A stretch of 6,731 nucleotides of DNA, taken from assembly GCA_023429365.1 (NCBI GenBank), contig JAEYVW010000325.1, forward strand, positions 1 to 6,731, given 5' to 3'. Below, piece by piece: positions 4,811 through 6,731 of this stretch. The notes beneath the pieces are model-generated. The model saw only the letters and a program-made list of their open reading frames with translations, was not told the DNA's origin and ran no database searches. The DNA is from Bacteroidota bacterium (GTDB taxonomy: Bacteria > Bacteroidota > Bacteroidia > Chitinophagales > Chitinophagaceae). A program made the position numbers and the translations under genes. The stretch's first letter is position 1; each line of letters starts with the position of its first letter.

Positions 4811-5883
4811 TGTAGTTGTTTTATTTTCTCAAAAATATTCTTTAATTCAATATTTTCTTCGACCAGGCTATTCTTCGCAGCCTCACGGATATAAGCAATG
4901 CGGTTATCAATATCAGGATGGCTGGCCAGGAATTCCGGTAATACCTGCTCTCCTGCTGCATTTTTCAATCGACTAAATAAAGCTGAAAATCCAGCAGGGT
5001 CGATTTTCCTCGCGACCAGGATCGCGAGTCCCTCCATGTCGGCTTCTTTTTCCAGCGAGCGGGAATATTTCAAAGACTTGAAGCGTTCGGCCTGGTCGAT
5101 CAACACCGGCGTTACCGAACCGAAATTGCCCAACAATAAACCAAGAAAAATCCGCGATCCCAATTGCCGGAAGATGGACCTGGTAGCGTGTTTTTTATTT
5201 ATATGTGTGAATTCATGACCGAGCAAGGCTGCCAGCTCCGGGTAAGTCTGCAATTGATCCAGTAAGCCTGTATACACCACAATATGTCCGCCAGGCAGGG
5301 CAAATGCATTGACGATATCGCTATCCACCACGGTCAGCCGGATATTGTAGGGTGTTTCGATTTTCATGGTTCTGAAAAACTCATTCAACAACAAACCGGA
5401 TTCCTTGTCATCACGCGCCGATACCAATAGCGCATCATATACCGCGTTGCCAAATTGTTCCTCGGTAGCGGTTGATATGCTTTTGGCCATTTTTTCAGCT
5501 GCCCAGGGTACTACCAGGAAATATACACTGACGAGGATGGCCATCACTCCCACTACGATTGAAATGCCGCGCGCCCAGTCCCTGGCACCACGTTTTTTAT
5601 GCCAGGGCTTTTGACGCTCGGCCATCACCTGGGTGATAAATTCCAACGCGTCTTTTCCTTCGATCAAAAGAACAGCATGTGGTTGCCGGATATGGACAAT
5701 ACGTGTGGATTGCGTAGCCGGCTCAAAATTGGCTTTTAGCTCATCAAGCGACCACTTGCGTGTTTCAACAGCCCCATTGTCGAGCCTGTAACCGATCGTA
5801 ATTTCGCTTTCGGTTGCCAGCACCGTCACTTCCCGGGGATCCTCGTGCAGCGAAGCTGTCCATGAACCAAACCACGATCTCAT
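4807..5883 (-). CDS. M48-family membrane zinc metallopeptidase with N-terminal DUF7092-like domain
   Basis: A 358-residue protein in three parts. Residues 1-95 form a beta-rich region resembling the DUF7092 domain that precedes some M48 peptidases. A single transmembrane segment follows at about 105-127 (GISIVVGVMAILVSVYFLVV), preceded by KKRGAR, which by the positive-inside rule keeps the N-terminal domain in the cytoplasm and places the catalytic domain outside. The M48 peptidase domain covers roughly 140-335: NAFALPGGHIVVYTGLL (192-208), the zinc motif HExxH as HEFTH (H223, E224, H227), the third zinc ligand region SLEKEAD with E278 and D282, and a terminal SHPDIDNRIAYI block (321-332). 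A second hydrophobic patch at 245-257 is typical of the membrane-associated family. All catalytic residues are present. M48 enzymes such as Ste24, HtpX and BepA-like proteins act in envelope protein processing or quality control; the substrate here is unknown. The ATG at 5881-5883 is 17-25 bases below a good promoter box, and its stop overlaps the YbjQ start. Confidence 0.92.
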   Translation of the reverse strand: MRSWFGSWTASLHEDPREVTVLATESEITIGYRLDNGAVETRKWSLDELKANFEPATQSTRIVHIRQPHAVLLIEGKDALEFITQVMAERQKPWHKKRGARDWARGISIVVGVMAILVSVYFLVVPWAAEKMAKSISTATEEQFGNAVYDALLVSARDDKESGLLLNEFFRTMKIETPYNIRLTVVDSDIVNAFALPGGHIVVYTGLLDQLQTYPELAALLGHEFTHINKKHATRSIFRQLGSRIFLGLLLGNFGSVTPVLIDQAERFKSLKYSRSLEKEADMEGLAILVARKIDPAGFSALFSRLKNAAGEQVLPEFLASHPDIDNRIAYIREAAKNSLVEENIELKNIFEKIKQLQ

Positions 5884-5906
5884 AATTATTTTGCTTTTAG
5901 CTTTTA

Positions 5907-5939
5907 CAAACTTAGTTACTCGAACATGATTTACTACAA
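5907..5939 (-). promoter_or_regulatory. Bacteroidota-type promoter of the M48/YbjQ unit
   Basis: On the minus strand, TAAGTTTG at 5907-5914 is an exact match to the Bacteroidota -7 element TAnnTTTG. A TTG at 5937-5939 lies 22 bases upstream, near the usual -33 position though one or two bases too far. The expected start of transcription is close to base 5901, giving a leader of about 18 bases before the peptidase ATG. The leader is A-rich (AGCAAAATAATT) without a Shine-Dalgarno sequence, as is usual in this phylum. Confidence 0.5.
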
Positions 5940-5996
5940 TTCCCGGATTTTTTCAAGTCATGCAATTCCTTGACATTTGCCGTTCAAACAATCATC

Positions 5997-6731
5997 ATGA
6001 ATACGTTTCGCAACCGCTTTTTTAAACCCTTAATCATACTCGCTGTACTCGTTTTGATCTGCCAGCCGGTTTTTAGCTGGGGATTGCTGGGTCACCGCGT
6101 GGTTGGTGAAATTGCCCAGTCACATTTGTCTAAAAAGGCAAGAAAAGAGTTGCGCAAACTGATTGGCGCTGAAACCCTGGCCTGGTGGTCCAACTGGCCC
6201 GATTTCATCAAATCCGATTCAACCTGGAATCATGCTTCGCCCTGGCATTATGTGGACCTGCCGGGCAATATAGGTAAAGAAGAATTTATTGAAGGGCTTA
6301 AAAAATTACAGGGAAAAAATCTATACACCCAGATCCAGGCCATGATGGCCGAACTAAAAGACCGCACCCTGCCTATTGAGCAGAGAAGAAAAGCGCTGTA
6401 TTTCCTGGTACACCTGGTTGGCGACCTGCACCAGCCCCTGCATGTTGGGCGACATGATGATGCGGGTGGCAACCGGATCGTGGTTTACTGGTTTGATAAA
6501 AAAACAAACCTGCATACACTATGGGACAGTATGCTGATCGAATTCCAACAATACAGCTACACTGAATACGCAAAGCTTCTGAATATTGCCAGCAAGGAAC
6601 AGGTCAAAGCCTGGCAATCGACTTCGCTGGAAGACTGGTTTTATGAATCACATGTTGTTTCCGACTCGATCTATGAGGCTACGCCGAATGAATCCAAACT
6701 AAGTTACCGCTACAACTACCAGTTTCAGAAA
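5997..6731 (+). CDS. Exported S1/P1-type zinc nuclease (3' end cut off by window)
   Basis: From the ATG at 5997, 245 codons run without a stop to the right edge. Residues 1-27 are a signal peptide (NRFFKP, hydrophobic LIILAVLVLI, cleavage site PVFS before W28). The mature sequence begins WGLLGH, and in P1 nuclease the free N-terminal Trp itself binds zinc, so cleavage exactly before W28 is expected. All nine zinc ligands of the family are present with near-identical spacing: W28, H33, D69 (NWPDF), H84 (PWHYVD), H139 and D143 (HLVGD), H149 (QPLHVG), H173 and D177 (LHTLWD). The family cleaves single-stranded DNA and RNA and removes 3' phosphates, using three zinc ions; in bacteria it is exported and may scavenge nucleic acids for phosphate and nucleosides. 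The usual length is about 260-270 residues, so only a short C-terminal piece is missing. It is divergent from the M48 gene; no clear -33/-7 pair was found upstream. Confidence 0.93.
   Translation, partial: MNTFRNRFFKPLIILAVLVLICQPVFSWGLLGHRVVGEIAQSHLSKKARKELRKLIGAETLAWWSNWPDFIKSDSTWNHASPWHYVDLPGNIGKEEFIEGLKKLQGKNLYTQIQAMMAELKDRTLPIEQRRKALYFLVHLVGDLHQPLHVGRHDDAGGNRIVVYWFDKKTNLHTLWDSMLIEFQQYSYTEYAKLLNIASKEQVKAWQSTSLEDWFYESHVVSDSIYEATPNESKLSYRYNYQFQK

Noticed and set aside
4898..5218. 106-codon plus-strand open frame inside the M48 gene
   Set aside because: It is antisense to the conserved zinc-peptidase domain, whose HEFTH and EKEAD motifs show the minus strand is coding.
6248..6573. Two minus-strand open frames inside the nuclease gene
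   Set aside because: They are shadows of the S1/P1 nuclease, which carries all its zinc ligands on the plus strand.

Overview
The window looks like chromosomal DNA of a member of the Bacteroidota, most likely the Chitinophagia/Chitinophagaceae side. The reasons are a DUF6089-type outer-membrane barrel, several short lipoproteins and secreted proteins with Bacteroidota-style lipoboxes, the absence of clear Shine-Dalgarno sequences before most starts (A/T-rich leaders instead), and a perfect TAnnTTTG-type -7 promoter element upstream of the peptidase gene. The genus is inference. No tRNA, rRNA, CRISPR array, insertion sequence or phage gene is visible.

Layout. (1) Positions 1-765, minus strand: a DUF6089-like outer-membrane beta-barrel protein that runs off the left edge. 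(2) Positions 937-3753, plus strand: a compact run of four envelope-directed genes: a PAP2-family membrane phosphatase, a histidine-phosphatase-fold lipoprotein, a secreted protein with a papain-like Cys/His/Asp arrangement that appears to start at TTG, and a lipoprotein of unknown function whose start overlaps the previous stop (ATGA). (3) Positions 3754-4221, minus strand: a small stand-alone protein resembling a degenerate histidine-kinase ATPase domain; its stop codon directly abuts the stop of the plus-strand run. (4) Positions 4222-4492: a spacer with a possible promoter, a strong minus-strand intrinsic terminator and short AATTAC repeats. (5) Positions 4493-5883, minus strand: a two-gene unit of an M48-type membrane zinc metallopeptidase (promoter-proximal) and a YbjQ/UPF0145 protein, overlapping by ATGA. 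(6) Positions 5997-6731, plus strand: an exported S1/P1-type zinc nuclease that runs off the right edge.

How they may work together. Nearly every product is predicted to act in the envelope or outside the cytoplasm (barrel, lipid phosphatase, two lipoproteins, secreted putative protease, membrane metallopeptidase, exported nuclease). The least explained part is the coupled pair at 2231-3753: a putative secreted cysteine-peptidase-fold protein and a lipoprotein of unknown family. The M48/YbjQ coupling and the isolated degenerate ATPase domain also deserve a look. The remaining genes are recognisable housekeeping or envelope families, and I see no convincing evidence for a large novel defence or biosynthetic system.
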